64,000 nt of DNA, from positions 28,349-92,348 of the forward strand of contig JAPLEF010000146.1 of assembly GCA_026391525.1 (NCBI GenBank), written 5' to 3'. The notes under the pieces are model-generated. The model saw only the letters and a program-made list of their open reading frames with translations. It ran no database searches and had not been told where the DNA came from. Below, piece by piece: positions 9,311 through 19,099 of the stretch. Both the position numbers and the translations under genes were made by a program. The DNA is from Sphingobacteriales bacterium. GTDB lineage: Bacteria > Bacteroidota > Bacteroidia > Chitinophagales > Chitinophagaceae. Numbering within the stretch: position 1 is the first letter of the stretch; each line of letters opens with the position of its first letter.

Positions 9311-10114
9311 ATGAGAATATTTTATTTACTACTAGCTCTAACAGTTGCATCTTGCACTGCAACACATCAGCAAACGGCTTCCGATAAAGTTCCATCTTCA
9401 GCAGCTTTATATATCGATGGTAAAGTGTATGGAAGTTATTTTCAACAACATGCTGCAGAATACAAGGCCCTATGTTTTCAGGCTTTCAATATTGCCAGGT
9501 TACGGGTAGAGGCTTACCAACCGGTTTCAAGCCTTCCACTTTGTATTGTTACCGATATTGATGAAACGATTTTAGATAATAGTCCTTACCAAACCAGCCG
9601 GAACCTGGCAGGGCTTGATTATGATTTGGAAACCTGGAAGCAGTGGACAGAAAAATCGCAGGCTGATACCGTTCCCGGATCAGGTTCTTTTTTAAATTTT
9701 GTAGCACAGAAAAAAATCGAAGTATTTTACATCACCAACCGTACTGAAGCAGAAAGGAAAGGCACTTTAATCAACCTGCAAAAACTGGGATTACCATTTG
9801 CCGATTCTGCTCATCTGCTTTTGAAATCTACCACTTCAGGTAAAGAACCCCGTAGGAAAACGATTAGTGAAAACCATGAGATAATATTGTTGCTTGGCGA
9901 TAATCTGGCCGATTTTACCATGCTCTTCGATAAGAAATCATTATCCGAACGTGATGCCCAGGTGAAATATTTAGCCAATTTATTCGGAAACAGGTTTATT
10001 GTATTGCCCAATTCTGTTTACGGCGATTGGGAACATGCACTGTTTCAATATCAGTACAACTTATCCGCTAAGCAGAAAGACTCCCTGATTAGGGCTTCAC
10101 TGAAAACACAATAA
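9311..10114 (+). CDS. 5'-nucleotidase, lipoprotein e(P4) family (HAD acid phosphatase)
   Basis: Lipobox LTVASC; HAD motif IVTDIDETILDNSPYQ; FYITNRTEAE; LLGDNLADF. Confidence 0.9.
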   Translation: MRIFYLLLALTVASCTATHQQTASDKVPSSAALYIDGKVYGSYFQQHAAEYKALCFQAFNIARLRVEAYQPVSSLPLCIVTDIDETILDNSPYQTSRNLAGLDYDLETWKQWTEKSQADTVPGSGSFLNFVAQKKIEVFYITNRTEAERKGTLINLQKLGLPFADSAHLLLKSTTSGKEPRRKTISENHEIILLLGDNLADFTMLFDKKSLSERDAQVKYLANLFGNRFIVLPNSVYGDWEHALFQYQYNLSAKQKDSLIRASLKTQ

Positions 10115-10129
10115 GAACGCTGAACACTT

Positions 10130-11452
10130 TTAAAAACTCCGGTTCGAATCGAAATTTTCCAACTCTTTACTCACGGCATTCAGGAAGGTAGAGCCCAATG
10201 CACCATCAATAATCCGATGGTCGTAACTGAGTGAAATGTACATCATGTGACGGATTCCGATCGTATCTCCCTGTGGCGTTTCAATCACAACCGGTCTCTT
10301 TTTGATAGCACCAACGGCCATGATGGCCACTTGAGGCTGATTGATGATGGGCGTACCCATGATGCTTCCAAAAGTGCCAACATTGGTTAAAGTGAAAGTG
10401 CCTCCAACCGTATCATCGGGTTTTAATTTATTATTACGTGCCGCATTGGCTAATCCGTTTACCTGTTTGGTAAGGCCTACCAGATTCAACTGATCGGCAT
10501 TTCTGATCACAGGAACAATCAGGTTTCCACTTGGCAATGCAGTAGCCATCCCGATGTTCAGGTCTTTTTTGATGATGATCCTGTCGCCATCAACCATACT
10601 GCTCAACATCGGATATTTTTTGATACTCTTTACGATGGCTTCAATGAATAATGGGGTAAAGGTGATTTTTTCTCCTTCTCTTTTCTCAAATTCCTTCTTG
10701 ATCCGCTCTCTCCATAACACAAGATTGGTAACATCGCATTCAGCAAAACTGGTTACGTGGGCACTGGTTCTTTTACTGTCTACCATATGCTTGGCAATGA
10801 GTTTGCGCATTCTGTCCATTTCAATGATTTCCACATTACCCTGATAGCTAACTTCAGCAACAGGATTTGAAACAGCTACCTGGTTTTGAACCGGTGCAGT
10901 AGGGAATGCAACTGGTTGTTCAGCGCTGGAAACGGGTTTTGGAGAACCAGATTGCTGTGTTACATAAGCAAGGATATCTTTCTTCGTAACCCTTCCATCC
11001 TGGCCGGTTCCTGAAATACTTTCTAAAACCGACATCGATATTCCTTCACTTTGCGCAATATTCAAAACAAGTGGGGAGTAAAACCGCATCCCGTTTGATG
11101 CAGTGGCTATTGGCGCCGAAGCTGTAGGTTGAAAAGGGATTACTTCCACAACATTAGCATCTTCATATGTTTTTTGAACGGGAGGAGTTACCGTAGCAGG
11201 AGTTACCGTAACGCCGGTTTTAATTCTGGCAATCACCATCCCGATAGGAACCACATCATTTTCTTTGTATAATATTTCTTCAATTACACCGGCAGCAGTT
11301 GACGGAACTTCACTATCTACTTTGTCTGTAGCAATATCAAGTACGGTTTCATCCATTGCAATAACATCACCGGGTTGTTTGTGCCATTTAAGGATGGTGG
11401 CTTCCATGATACTTTCCCCAAGCTTAGGCATGATCAGGTCTACTAGACTCAT
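10130..11452 (-). CDS. Dihydrolipoamide acyltransferase (2-oxo acid dehydrogenase E2)
   Basis: Lipoyl domain ETVLDIATDKVDSEVPS, E3-binding-like segment, C-terminal SYDHRIIDGALG. Confidence 0.92.
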   Translation of the reverse strand: MSLVDLIMPKLGESIMEATILKWHKQPGDVIAMDETVLDIATDKVDSEVPSTAAGVIEEILYKENDVVPIGMVIARIKTGVTVTPATVTPPVQKTYEDANVVEVIPFQPTASAPIATASNGMRFYSPLVLNIAQSEGISMSVLESISGTGQDGRVTKKDILAYVTQQSGSPKPVSSAEQPVAFPTAPVQNQVAVSNPVAEVSYQGNVEIIEMDRMRKLIAKHMVDSKRTSAHVTSFAECDVTNLVLWRERIKKEFEKREGEKITFTPLFIEAIVKSIKKYPMLSSMVDGDRIIIKKDLNIGMATALPSGNLIVPVIRNADQLNLVGLTKQVNGLANAARNNKLKPDDTVGGTFTLTNVGTFGSIMGTPIINQPQVAIMAVGAIKKRPVVIETPQGDTIGIRHMMYISLSYDHRIIDGALGSTFLNAVSKELENFDSNRSF

Positions 11453-11637
11453 ATAAACAAAATGTAAAATGAAAAAATATGAACTGCAAATGTAAGTAAA
11501 AAGCTCATCTGGGAGCTAAGATTATATAGAAATTCAGCCTCATAAAAGCGTGTAAGTTCCTGAAATATAGGTTCGTCATCAGGAAATTTCAACTGATATT
11601 CAATTTAGGATAATGTAAAAATGGGGATACAAAGCCA

Positions 11638-12879
11638 TTAATGTTTTAAGATATATGCTCTGAGTAAGTTCATAGCATGCATTGCGGCAACCTGTGTATT
11701 TTTCTCCCGGTTAAACCGTAAATGAATTTTTTTGGTAATAATTTCCTTAGTGTCGCCTGCTGCCATCCATACGGTACCAACGGGTTTATCGGGTAGTCCG
11801 CCATCCGGGCCCAGTATTCCAGAAACGGCAATGGCGTAATCACTTTTCATTCTATTCAATAATCCGGAAGCCATTTCCTTTACTACCTGTTCACTTACGG
11901 CTCCATACTCAATTAAAGTGGATTGATTTACTCCGAGGAGCTGTTCTTTGGCTTCATAAGAATACGTAACCATACTGCCGGCATAATAGGCAGATGAACC
12001 CGGATTTTTACTGAGCAGATGAGCGATATATCCACCCGTGCAACTTTCAGCGGTGGCTACAGTTTGCGATTTGCTGATGAGCAGTGAAGCCAATATTTCT
12101 TCCATAGTTTGATCAGCAGTTGCAATAAGGTAGGTACCCACTATCTTAGCAAGGCTTTGAAAGGTTCTTTCTAAATTATTGTGATTTTTAACATCATAGC
12201 TTGATAACCGTAACCGCACCATCCCATCATGGGGGAGGTATGCCAATTTGATTTCGGGAGGTAAACCCGATTCAAAATCTGCAGTCAGGTCTGCCAGCAT
12301 CGCTTCCCCAATTCCATAGCAAACCAGGGTACGATGTTCAATTTTAGGGAACTGAAACCTTTCGGCCACCATTGGAATCACCGTGTTTTCCATCATACCT
12401 TTCATTTCGTGGGGCACACCGGGTAAACTCACATAAATGCAACCATTTTTCTCAAACCACATGCCGGGTGCTGTTCCTCTTTTATTAGGGATCAGGGTAC
12501 AGTTGTTGGGCACTTCAGCTTGTTTGATGTTTCTTTCAGTTAAGGGACGTTTGAAAACGGTTTCAAAAAGACAGGTCACATTTTCCAGGGCTTCTGCATT
12601 CATCACCATCTTTCCCCCGAAATATTCGCATAGCAGGGGTTTGGTGATGTCGTCTGCTGTAGGGCCCAGTCCGCCTGTAATTAAAATGATACCGGCCTTT
12701 TTACTTTCTTCATCAAGGGCGTTCCATATTTCGTTCCAATTATCTCCAACGGCTACACGACGTATTACCCTGATGCCCCATTTATTCAGTTCCTGGGCCA
12801 TCCATGCACTGTTGGTATCTATCACTTGTCCGATCAATAGTTCATCGCCGATGGTAATGATGGATACGTTGGTGTTCAT
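11638..12879 (-). CDS. cinA: Competence/damage-inducible protein CinA
   Basis: MNTNVSIITIGDELLIGQVIDTNSAWMAQEL... ; VATAESCTGGYIAHLL C-domain. Start at 12879; the ORF-track extension to 12939 is encoded by a repeat. Confidence 0.93.
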   Translation of the reverse strand: MNTNVSIITIGDELLIGQVIDTNSAWMAQELNKWGIRVIRRVAVGDNWNEIWNALDEESKKAGIILITGGLGPTADDITKPLLCEYFGGKMVMNAEALENVTCLFETVFKRPLTERNIKQAEVPNNCTLIPNKRGTAPGMWFEKNGCIYVSLPGVPHEMKGMMENTVIPMVAERFQFPKIEHRTLVCYGIGEAMLADLTADFESGLPPEIKLAYLPHDGMVRLRLSSYDVKNHNNLERTFQSLAKIVGTYLIATADQTMEEILASLLISKSQTVATAESCTGGYIAHLLSKNPGSSAYYAGSMVTYSYEAKEQLLGVNQSTLIEYGAVSEQVVKEMASGLLNRMKSDYAIAVSGILGPDGGLPDKPVGTVWMAAGDTKEIITKKIHLRFNREKNTQVAAMHAMNLLRAYILKH

Positions 12880-12909
12880 ATTTTTTGTTATTCGGATGGA
12901 TTGATGAAT

Positions 12910-12986
12910 AATACCGATTGGACAATCAATATAGTCCAATATCGGCTATCGCCTCATTGTACTATTTGTTTGATACCATCGGCATT
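12910..12986. repeat. 77-bp imperfectly palindromic repeat, copy 1
   Basis: AATACCGATTGGACAATCAATATAGTCCAATATCGGCTATCGCCTCATTGTACTATTTGTTTGATACCATCGGCATT; two mismatches to the copy at 63884-63960. Confidence 0.9.
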
Positions 12987-12989
12987 TAC

Positions 12990-13007
12990 TCCCGAAAGCA
13001 TTCGGGA
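12990..13007. repeat. Short perfect hairpin next to the 77-bp repeat
   Basis: TCCCGAA-AGCA-TTCGGGA, 7-bp stem. Confidence 0.6.
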
Positions 13008-13132
13008 TAAGATTTATAAAATATTGGCATATTATATAAATCACATTGGTATAAAATCAAGCCGGTGTGTTTCTTTTGTGAGTTGAAGCAGGCAAAGATA
13101 ATTCTTTTAGCTTTGAAGGATAATCTGCTGAT

Positions 13133-14521
13133 ATGAAAAAGATGGTTATGCTGTTGGGGTCCTTTTTTGTTACAGGAATACTTATTGCGCAAAATTTATC
13201 TGATCGGTTAAAAGAGGGTATGGCTGCCTTATTAAAGGATGAGCAGTTCACTTATGCCATTACAGGTATGATGGTAACAGATGCTGAAAGCGGACAACAG
13301 ATTTACAGTTGGAATGCAGATATCGGTTTAGCCCCCGCCAGTTGCCAGAAAGTAATAACCAGTGCCGCTTCATTTGCTCTTTTGAAACCTGAATTCCGTT
13401 ACCAAACCCGTTTTACGCTTCGTTTTCAAGGTGATAGTAGTTTTTTGGTTTTGAACCCTTCGGGAGATCCCAGTCTGGGTTCAGATCGCTGGTCCGCTAC
13501 CGGTTCCGCAGCATTGCTGAACTCGCTCGCATCGGCACTTGAAAAAAGAAAACCTGTTAATCTTTCTCAAACCATCCTCACAACCGGCGCTGATCTTGAT
13601 TTTCAGCGTATCCCCGACGGATGGATATGGCAGGATATCGGTAATTATTATGGCGCTTGTGCAGGAAGTTTCAACTGGATGGAAAATAAGTTCGATTGGT
13701 TGTTGCGTTCAGGTAATAATTCCGGAGATCCGGTTGAAATCATCAGGTTTGTACCAGATTGTGATATCAAATCTGTCAGCAATTTAATCTGTACCGGTGA
13801 AAAGGGGAGTGGCGACAAAGCCTATGTGTATACCAACCCCGGAGTAAAAAGTTATGCAGCATCCGGAACCATCCCGCCAAATCAGGAAAATTTTAAGATT
13901 ACAGCCGCCATGCACCGGCCGGAAGATTTTTTTGTTTCTGCTCTGAATGATCAATTATCAAAAGGATTTCATGTGCATGGAATAAAATCTTTTCGTTTTG
14001 GAAATAAGGTTAAGGTGAAAAAAGAAGATGAATTATTGATGACATATTTTTCCCCTTCGCTCGACAGCCTCAATTATTGGTTCATGAAAAAAAGCATCAA
14101 TCTTTATGGCGAAGTGTTTTTAAAAACAATCGCCCTGCAGGAAAATAAGCCGGGGATTAACGATTCAGGTGTTGCGGTGATCAGGCGCTTCTGGCAACAA
14201 AACGGCATCTCTCAGGGTGCCATTAAGATCATTGATGGCAGCGGGCTTTCTCCGGCAAACAGGATTACGGCACATGCTTTACAACAGGTTTTAACTTACG
14301 CCAGTAAACAGAACTGGTTTGCCAGTTTTAAAAATGCATTGCCGGTTATCAATGGCATCATAATGAAAGATGGCTATATCAGCGGCGTACGTTCCTATGC
14401 AGGTTATGTAAAGCAAAACTCCGGAAGGGTACTGATATTTGCCTTTATTGCCAACAATATAGATGGTAATCCGGTTGCTGCGAAAGAAAAAATATGGAAG
14501 GTTCTGGATCTTTTAAAGTAA
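13133..14521 (+). CDS. dacB: D-alanyl-D-alanine carboxypeptidase/endopeptidase (PBP4, S13)
   Basis: APASCQKVITSAASF (SxxK), GSGLSPANRIT, YAGYVKQNSG; signal peptide. Confidence 0.9.
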   Translation: MKKMVMLLGSFFVTGILIAQNLSDRLKEGMAALLKDEQFTYAITGMMVTDAESGQQIYSWNADIGLAPASCQKVITSAASFALLKPEFRYQTRFTLRFQGDSSFLVLNPSGDPSLGSDRWSATGSAALLNSLASALEKRKPVNLSQTILTTGADLDFQRIPDGWIWQDIGNYYGACAGSFNWMENKFDWLLRSGNNSGDPVEIIRFVPDCDIKSVSNLICTGEKGSGDKAYVYTNPGVKSYAASGTIPPNQENFKITAAMHRPEDFFVSALNDQLSKGFHVHGIKSFRFGNKVKVKKEDELLMTYFSPSLDSLNYWFMKKSINLYGEVFLKTIALQENKPGINDSGVAVIRRFWQQNGISQGAIKIIDGSGLSPANRITAHALQQVLTYASKQNWFASFKNALPVINGIIMKDGYISGVRSYAGYVKQNSGRVLIFAFIANNIDGNPVAAKEKIWKVLDLLK

Positions 14522-14546
14522 CTTCAACCCATAACAACTAATAAAT

Positions 14547-14984
14547 ATGAAAGAACAAAATTTTCGAAACCACAACCGCATGGTGCCACTTTATCATTAT
14601 GTGCTCCTCCTCCTTATTTTATTGGCCATCATTGGGTCTATAGTAAAATTGTATCGGAGCTATCAAACCGGACTTACCGGATTGCTGGTGCCCGGAATTT
14701 TATTGTTGCTATCCATAGCTTTATTGATCACTGCGGCTTTTGCAAGAACTTTTGCATTGAAGGCACAGGACAGGGCGATTCGTGCGGAAGAAAGTCTGCG
14801 TTATTTTGTACTCACCGGTAAATTGCCCGATCGTCAGCTGCGTATTGGCCAGATTATTGCGTTGCGTTTTTCAACCGATGAAGAATTCGTTCAGCTCACT
14901 CAAAGGGCCGTTTCAGAAAAAATGACACCAAAACAGATCAAAGAAGCTATCAGCAAGTGGAAAGCAGATGATTATCGGGTATAG
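14547..14984 (+). CDS. DUF6526-like two-TM membrane protein
   Basis: 145 aa, MKEQNFRNHNRMVPLYHYVLLLL..., conserved hypothetical style. Confidence 0.65.
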   Translation: MKEQNFRNHNRMVPLYHYVLLLLILLAIIGSIVKLYRSYQTGLTGLLVPGILLLLSIALLITAAFARTFALKAQDRAIRAEESLRYFVLTGKLPDRQLRIGQIIALRFSTDEEFVQLTQRAVSEKMTPKQIKEAISKWKADDYRV

Positions 14985-15010
14985 TTCGCTGAATCAACTT
15001 CATTTATAAG

Positions 15011-15433
15011 ATGTACCAATCATCAACCAGCATCCGGATTCATTATGCGTTTACCGACCAGATGGGCTTTGTTTATTATGGCCACTATGCACAATTTTAT
15101 GAAATCGGACGAACAGAAGCCATACGGGCACTGGGTTTAACTTATAAGGATATGGAAGCAATGGGTGTGATCATGCCTGTTGTAGAAATGCAGTGCCGTT
15201 TTCTAAGACCTGCAAAATACGACGATCTGATTACCGTGAAAACCATTTTAAAGGAATTGCCTGAAAACCATGAAATCCTTTTTCATGGCGAAGTGTACAA
15301 TGAAGCAGGGAAATTGCTCAATACCGGTTTGGTAACGCTGTATTTTTTATCTGCCGACGGTTTGAACCGCATAACAATGCCCGAAAATTTGCGTGAAAAA
15401 CTGCAGCCATTTTTTTCAGAGAAAAAAGTATGA
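15011..15433 (+). CDS. Acyl-CoA thioesterase (4HBT hotdog fold)
   Basis: YAFTDQMGFVYYGHYAQFYEIGRTEAIRALG. Confidence 0.88.
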   Translation: MYQSSTSIRIHYAFTDQMGFVYYGHYAQFYEIGRTEAIRALGLTYKDMEAMGVIMPVVEMQCRFLRPAKYDDLITVKTILKELPENHEILFHGEVYNEAGKLLNTGLVTLYFLSADGLNRITMPENLREKLQPFFSEKKV

Positions 15434-15434
15434 C

Positions 15435-15842
15435 CTATTTTCCAGTCATGCCATCCACACTGAATTTTCCCGGTCCAAGAATCAGCAATGTGAGGTAAGC
15501 CCCTAAATAAATCGTTGCCATTTCTCCTTCACCCATAAAATCGCTATGGTGTGCTTTGGTCAAAGCAACCAGCATGGTGATGATCAGAGGCACACAGGCC
15601 AGGCGGGTAAACAAGCCAAGTATGATGAAAAGGGCACAGAAAAATTCTGCAAAAACAGTCAGGGATAATGAAGCCGCCTGACCGATTCCCATAAAATTCA
15701 TAAAATCTTTTTTGTACTCTGCGAAATGCACGAGTTTATCGTAGCCATGTTTCATCATTAGCACTCCTGAAAATAACCTGAGCAGTAGCATGGCAATATT
15801 GAAAGCCCCGGCTGAATAATGAGTGGAAATCAGTTTTTTCAT
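15435..15842 (-). CDS. DoxX family membrane protein
   Basis: LLLRLFSGVLMMKHGYDKL...FAEFFCALFIILGLFTRLACVPLIITM. Confidence 0.85.
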   Translation of the reverse strand: MKKLISTHYSAGAFNIAMLLLRLFSGVLMMKHGYDKLVHFAEYKKDFMNFMGIGQAASLSLTVFAEFFCALFIILGLFTRLACVPLIITMLVALTKAHHSDFMGEGEMATIYLGAYLTLLILGPGKFSVDGMTGK

Positions 15843-16054
15843 AATGTATCGTTTGGATGAGATGGTAAAAATAAGAAAACCATCGGTACAATTTGTTATT
15901 CCGGAGATGAAAAAAACTATTGCTTTACCAACTTTTTAACAGCATGTTAGAAAGAGATTCCTTTTGTTTACATCCTTAAATGTAATTTTCTGTTTTTGGA
16001 AACTAAAGTGTACAGGTGATTTGCCTTTGCAGATGAAAATGGAATAATAAACCT

Positions 16055-19000
16055 ATGTGGAAAAATTGGTTAATAGTCGCTTTTATTTTCAAGATGGTAT
16101 TTAATACCGGGTTTGCCCAATCCACACATGTGGTGAACGATCCGGAAAAGGCTTTCAAGCAAATGAAAGACCATTTTGTAAAGGGTGAATATGGCTTTGC
16201 TTATCCTTTAGCACGTGAATTGCAGTCAACTTATACTGCCGAAAAATCTACTGATGCCGGATATCTGTTTGATGAAGTGAACTATTATACAGCAGCACTG
16301 GAGTTGATTTTGCAACTCCCCGTTGGCGTTAGTCATGCTGAAACACTGCTATCAGGAACTATGAATCCTGCACGCAGGCAATTGTTGCATTATCACCTGG
16401 CCCATCACTATTTTCTTCACGATGATTTCAACAATACGATAAACCATTATACACTAGCCGGAGTAGATAATCTGGATAATGATGCCATTGCCACAGCAAA
16501 GTTCGAGAAAGCCTATGCCCATTTCAACCTGAAACAGTTCGAAGCGGCCAAGCCCCTTTTTAATGAAATATTTCAATTGCCTGATAGCAAGTATCATCTC
16601 GCCGCAAGTTATTATTATGGGTTTATCTGTTATCATCAGGGATTTTATGCAGAAGCGATAAAGGCATTCCGTTTAATTGAAGCCAACCCTGCTTATTCGG
16701 GAGTGGTTCCTTACTATCTTTCCGAATTGTATTATTTCCAGGGAAAGAAGGAAGATGCCCTTAAGTATGGCGAGAGCGTTCTTGCCCGTGGTGGTAACCT
16801 TTACTATGAAAAGGAACTCAAATTACTGATTGGTCAGTTATACTTTGAAAAAAAGGAATTTGCCATCGCCTTACCACTGTTGAGAGATTATGTTGCTGCA
16901 AGCGAAAAGGTTTCTAAAGAAGTGATGTACGAATTGAGCTATTGTTATTATAAGGTCAACAACATCGAAAAAGCTATTGAAGGTTTCCGGCAGCTCAGTA
17001 ATGAAAAGGATTCTATGGCACAGAACAGCATGTATCTGCTTGGCAACCTCTACCTGAAGAAAGATGATAAATCTAATGCACGCATCGCTTTCCAGTATTG
17101 TGCGTTCAACAGCAGCAATGCCCAACAACAGCAGGCCTCCCGTTTCAATTACGCTAAACTGTCATTCGAGTTGGGCTATCAGGATATCGCACTTCGTGAA
17201 ATGCGTTCCTATCTCAAAGATTATCCCACTGCCACTGATGCAGATGAAGCAAAAGAAATCCTCCTTAGCTTATTAGCCAATACCAATAATTTCACTGATG
17301 CATTGGAGATGTACAAACAGTTTGGGCAGCCAACATCAGCTATGCAGAAAATGCTGCCTAGGATACAATTTGGACTTGCCATGGATTTGCTGAACGACCA
17401 GCGGTTGGATGAAGCATCAGGTTTGCTGCAATCGATATTGAAAAATCCGCAGGCAGGTGGAACGTTGCCATATGCCCTTTTCTGGAATGCTGAAATTGCA
17501 TATAGGCAAAATCGTTATGATGAAGCCAATCGCGGATATCAATCATTTTTAGAAGCCCGTGTACAGCCCGTTGGTGAAGCCAACGCTCAAACGGCACAAT
17601 ATAATTCGGGGTATTGCTGGTTTCAAAAAGGAGATTATAAAAATGCGCTTACTCAATTTGAATCAGTCACTAAAACGGTGAACAGCAACAGCAGCAGTTT
17701 GATCCAGGATGCTTATGTTCGTGAGGCGGATTGCTATTACATGTTACGTGATTATCAAAACGCTAATATTATTTATACAAAAGTTATTAAGCTTTCATTA
17801 CCTGCTTCAGATCATGCTTTGTATCAACAGGCGATGATTGCCGGAATCAAGAACCCTTCTGAAAAAATTAATTTGCTCAATAAGCTTACCGCACAATATC
17901 CCACGAGTAATCTGGTTGCAGACGCAACAATGGAAATAGCGAATACTTTTCTGGCAGATGAAAAGTTTGCTGCTGCAGTACCTTACCTTAACAAACTCAT
18001 CAACCAAAAATCTGCCGAAGGTTTGAAACCAAAAGTTTACCTCAAACTAGCACTGGCTCATTACAATAACAATGAAAATGGGGAAGCTTTAAAAGCCTAT
18101 GATGCACTCATAGAAAATTATCCTCAATCCGCAGAAGCCATGGAAGCTATAGGTTTGGTGAAGAATATCTATGTAGAAGAAGGCAAGCCTGATGCTTATA
18201 TCGAACTCATGGCCCGCCTTGGCAAACCGGTGAGCATGAATGAAGCAGATTCACTTGCTTATGCTTCAGCCATTTTAAAAGCAGGTAAAGCAGATTGTAA
18301 TACTACTGTTGCTGCATTTCAGGAATATTTAACGCGTTTTCCGGATGGGGCTTCCGCCTTAGTTGCACATCAGCATATCGGTGAATGTTATGTGGAATTG
18401 AAAAATTATGCGGAAGCCATCAAATCGTATCAATTCATTTTTAGCATGGGGGTTAGTCCATATTTTGATGAAGCTTGCAGCGAACTGGCCCGCCTTCAAT
18501 ATGTGGAATACAAAGATTATCTATCGGCAAGAAAATATTATGAGAGTTTGTATCAAAACACCAATGATGAAACGATGCGGCTTGATGCATTGCGCGGATG
18601 GGTTCGCTGCAATTACCAGCTTAAAGATTATCAGGGAGCAAGTTCAATAGCTAGCCAGTTGCTTTCCCGAAAAGGCATCAGTACCGATGATAAATCGATT
18701 GCCGCACTCGTATTGGGTAAATCGCAACAAGCAACCGACTGTAATGCAGCCATTACCTCCTTCAAATCGGTTGCCGCTATAAATAAATCTGCCTGGGGGG
18801 CTGAGGCAAGGTATGAAATAGCTGCCTGTTATTTTCAGCAAAAACAACTTAGGCTTTCAGAAAAAGCAGCATTGGCCGTAATCAAAGAAACCGGCTCCTA
18901 CGATTATTGGGTAACCAAGGCTTATATTCTTATCGGTGATATTTTTATGGAAGAGAAAGATTATTTCAATGCTAAGGCAACCTACGAAAGTGTTTCCCGT

Positions 19001-19096
19001 AATGCTAACATTGAAGAATTGAAAACCATTGCAACAGATAAGTTTCAGCTTGCTGTTGATGCCGAATCAAAAAATACTAAAATTGCCAACCCCTAA
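16055..19096 (+). CDS. Large tetratricopeptide repeat protein (1013 aa), exported
   Basis: Multiple TPR-like repeats and a signal peptide. Confidence 0.88.
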   Translation: MWKNWLIVAFIFKMVFNTGFAQSTHVVNDPEKAFKQMKDHFVKGEYGFAYPLARELQSTYTAEKSTDAGYLFDEVNYYTAALELILQLPVGVSHAETLLSGTMNPARRQLLHYHLAHHYFLHDDFNNTINHYTLAGVDNLDNDAIATAKFEKAYAHFNLKQFEAAKPLFNEIFQLPDSKYHLAASYYYGFICYHQGFYAEAIKAFRLIEANPAYSGVVPYYLSELYYFQGKKEDALKYGESVLARGGNLYYEKELKLLIGQLYFEKKEFAIALPLLRDYVAASEKVSKEVMYELSYCYYKVNNIEKAIEGFRQLSNEKDSMAQNSMYLLGNLYLKKDDKSNARIAFQYCAFNSSNAQQQQASRFNYAKLSFELGYQDIALREMRSYLKDYPTATDADEAKEILLSLLANTNNFTDALEMYKQFGQPTSAMQKMLPRIQFGLAMDLLNDQRLDEASGLLQSILKNPQAGGTLPYALFWNAEIAYRQNRYDEANRGYQSFLEARVQPVGEANAQTAQYNSGYCWFQKGDYKNALTQFESVTKTVNSNSSSLIQDAYVREADCYYMLRDYQNANIIYTKVIKLSLPASDHALYQQAMIAGIKNPSEKINLLNKLTAQYPTSNLVADATMEIANTFLADEKFAAAVPYLNKLINQKSAEGLKPKVYLKLALAHYNNNENGEALKAYDALIENYPQSAEAMEAIGLVKNIYVEEGKPDAYIELMARLGKPVSMNEADSLAYASAILKAGKADCNTTVAAFQEYLTRFPDGASALVAHQHIGECYVELKNYAEAIKSYQFIFSMGVSPYFDEACSELARLQYVEYKDYLSARKYYESLYQNTNDETMRLDALRGWVRCNYQLKDYQGASSIASQLLSRKGISTDDKSIAALVLGKSQQATDCNAAITSFKSVAAINKSAWGAEARYEIAACYFQQKQLRLSEKAALAVIKETGSYDYWVTKAYILIGDIFMEEKDYFNAKATYESVSRNANIEELKTIATDKFQLAVDAESKNTKIANP

Positions 19097-19099
19097 CCT

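Noticed and set aside
12901-13192. Small ORFs in the cinA-dacB intergenic region (12901-13086, 12986-13192, 13057-13251)
   Set aside because: Generated by the 77-bp repeat and adjacent non-coding sequence or overlapping dacB; no protein-like features.
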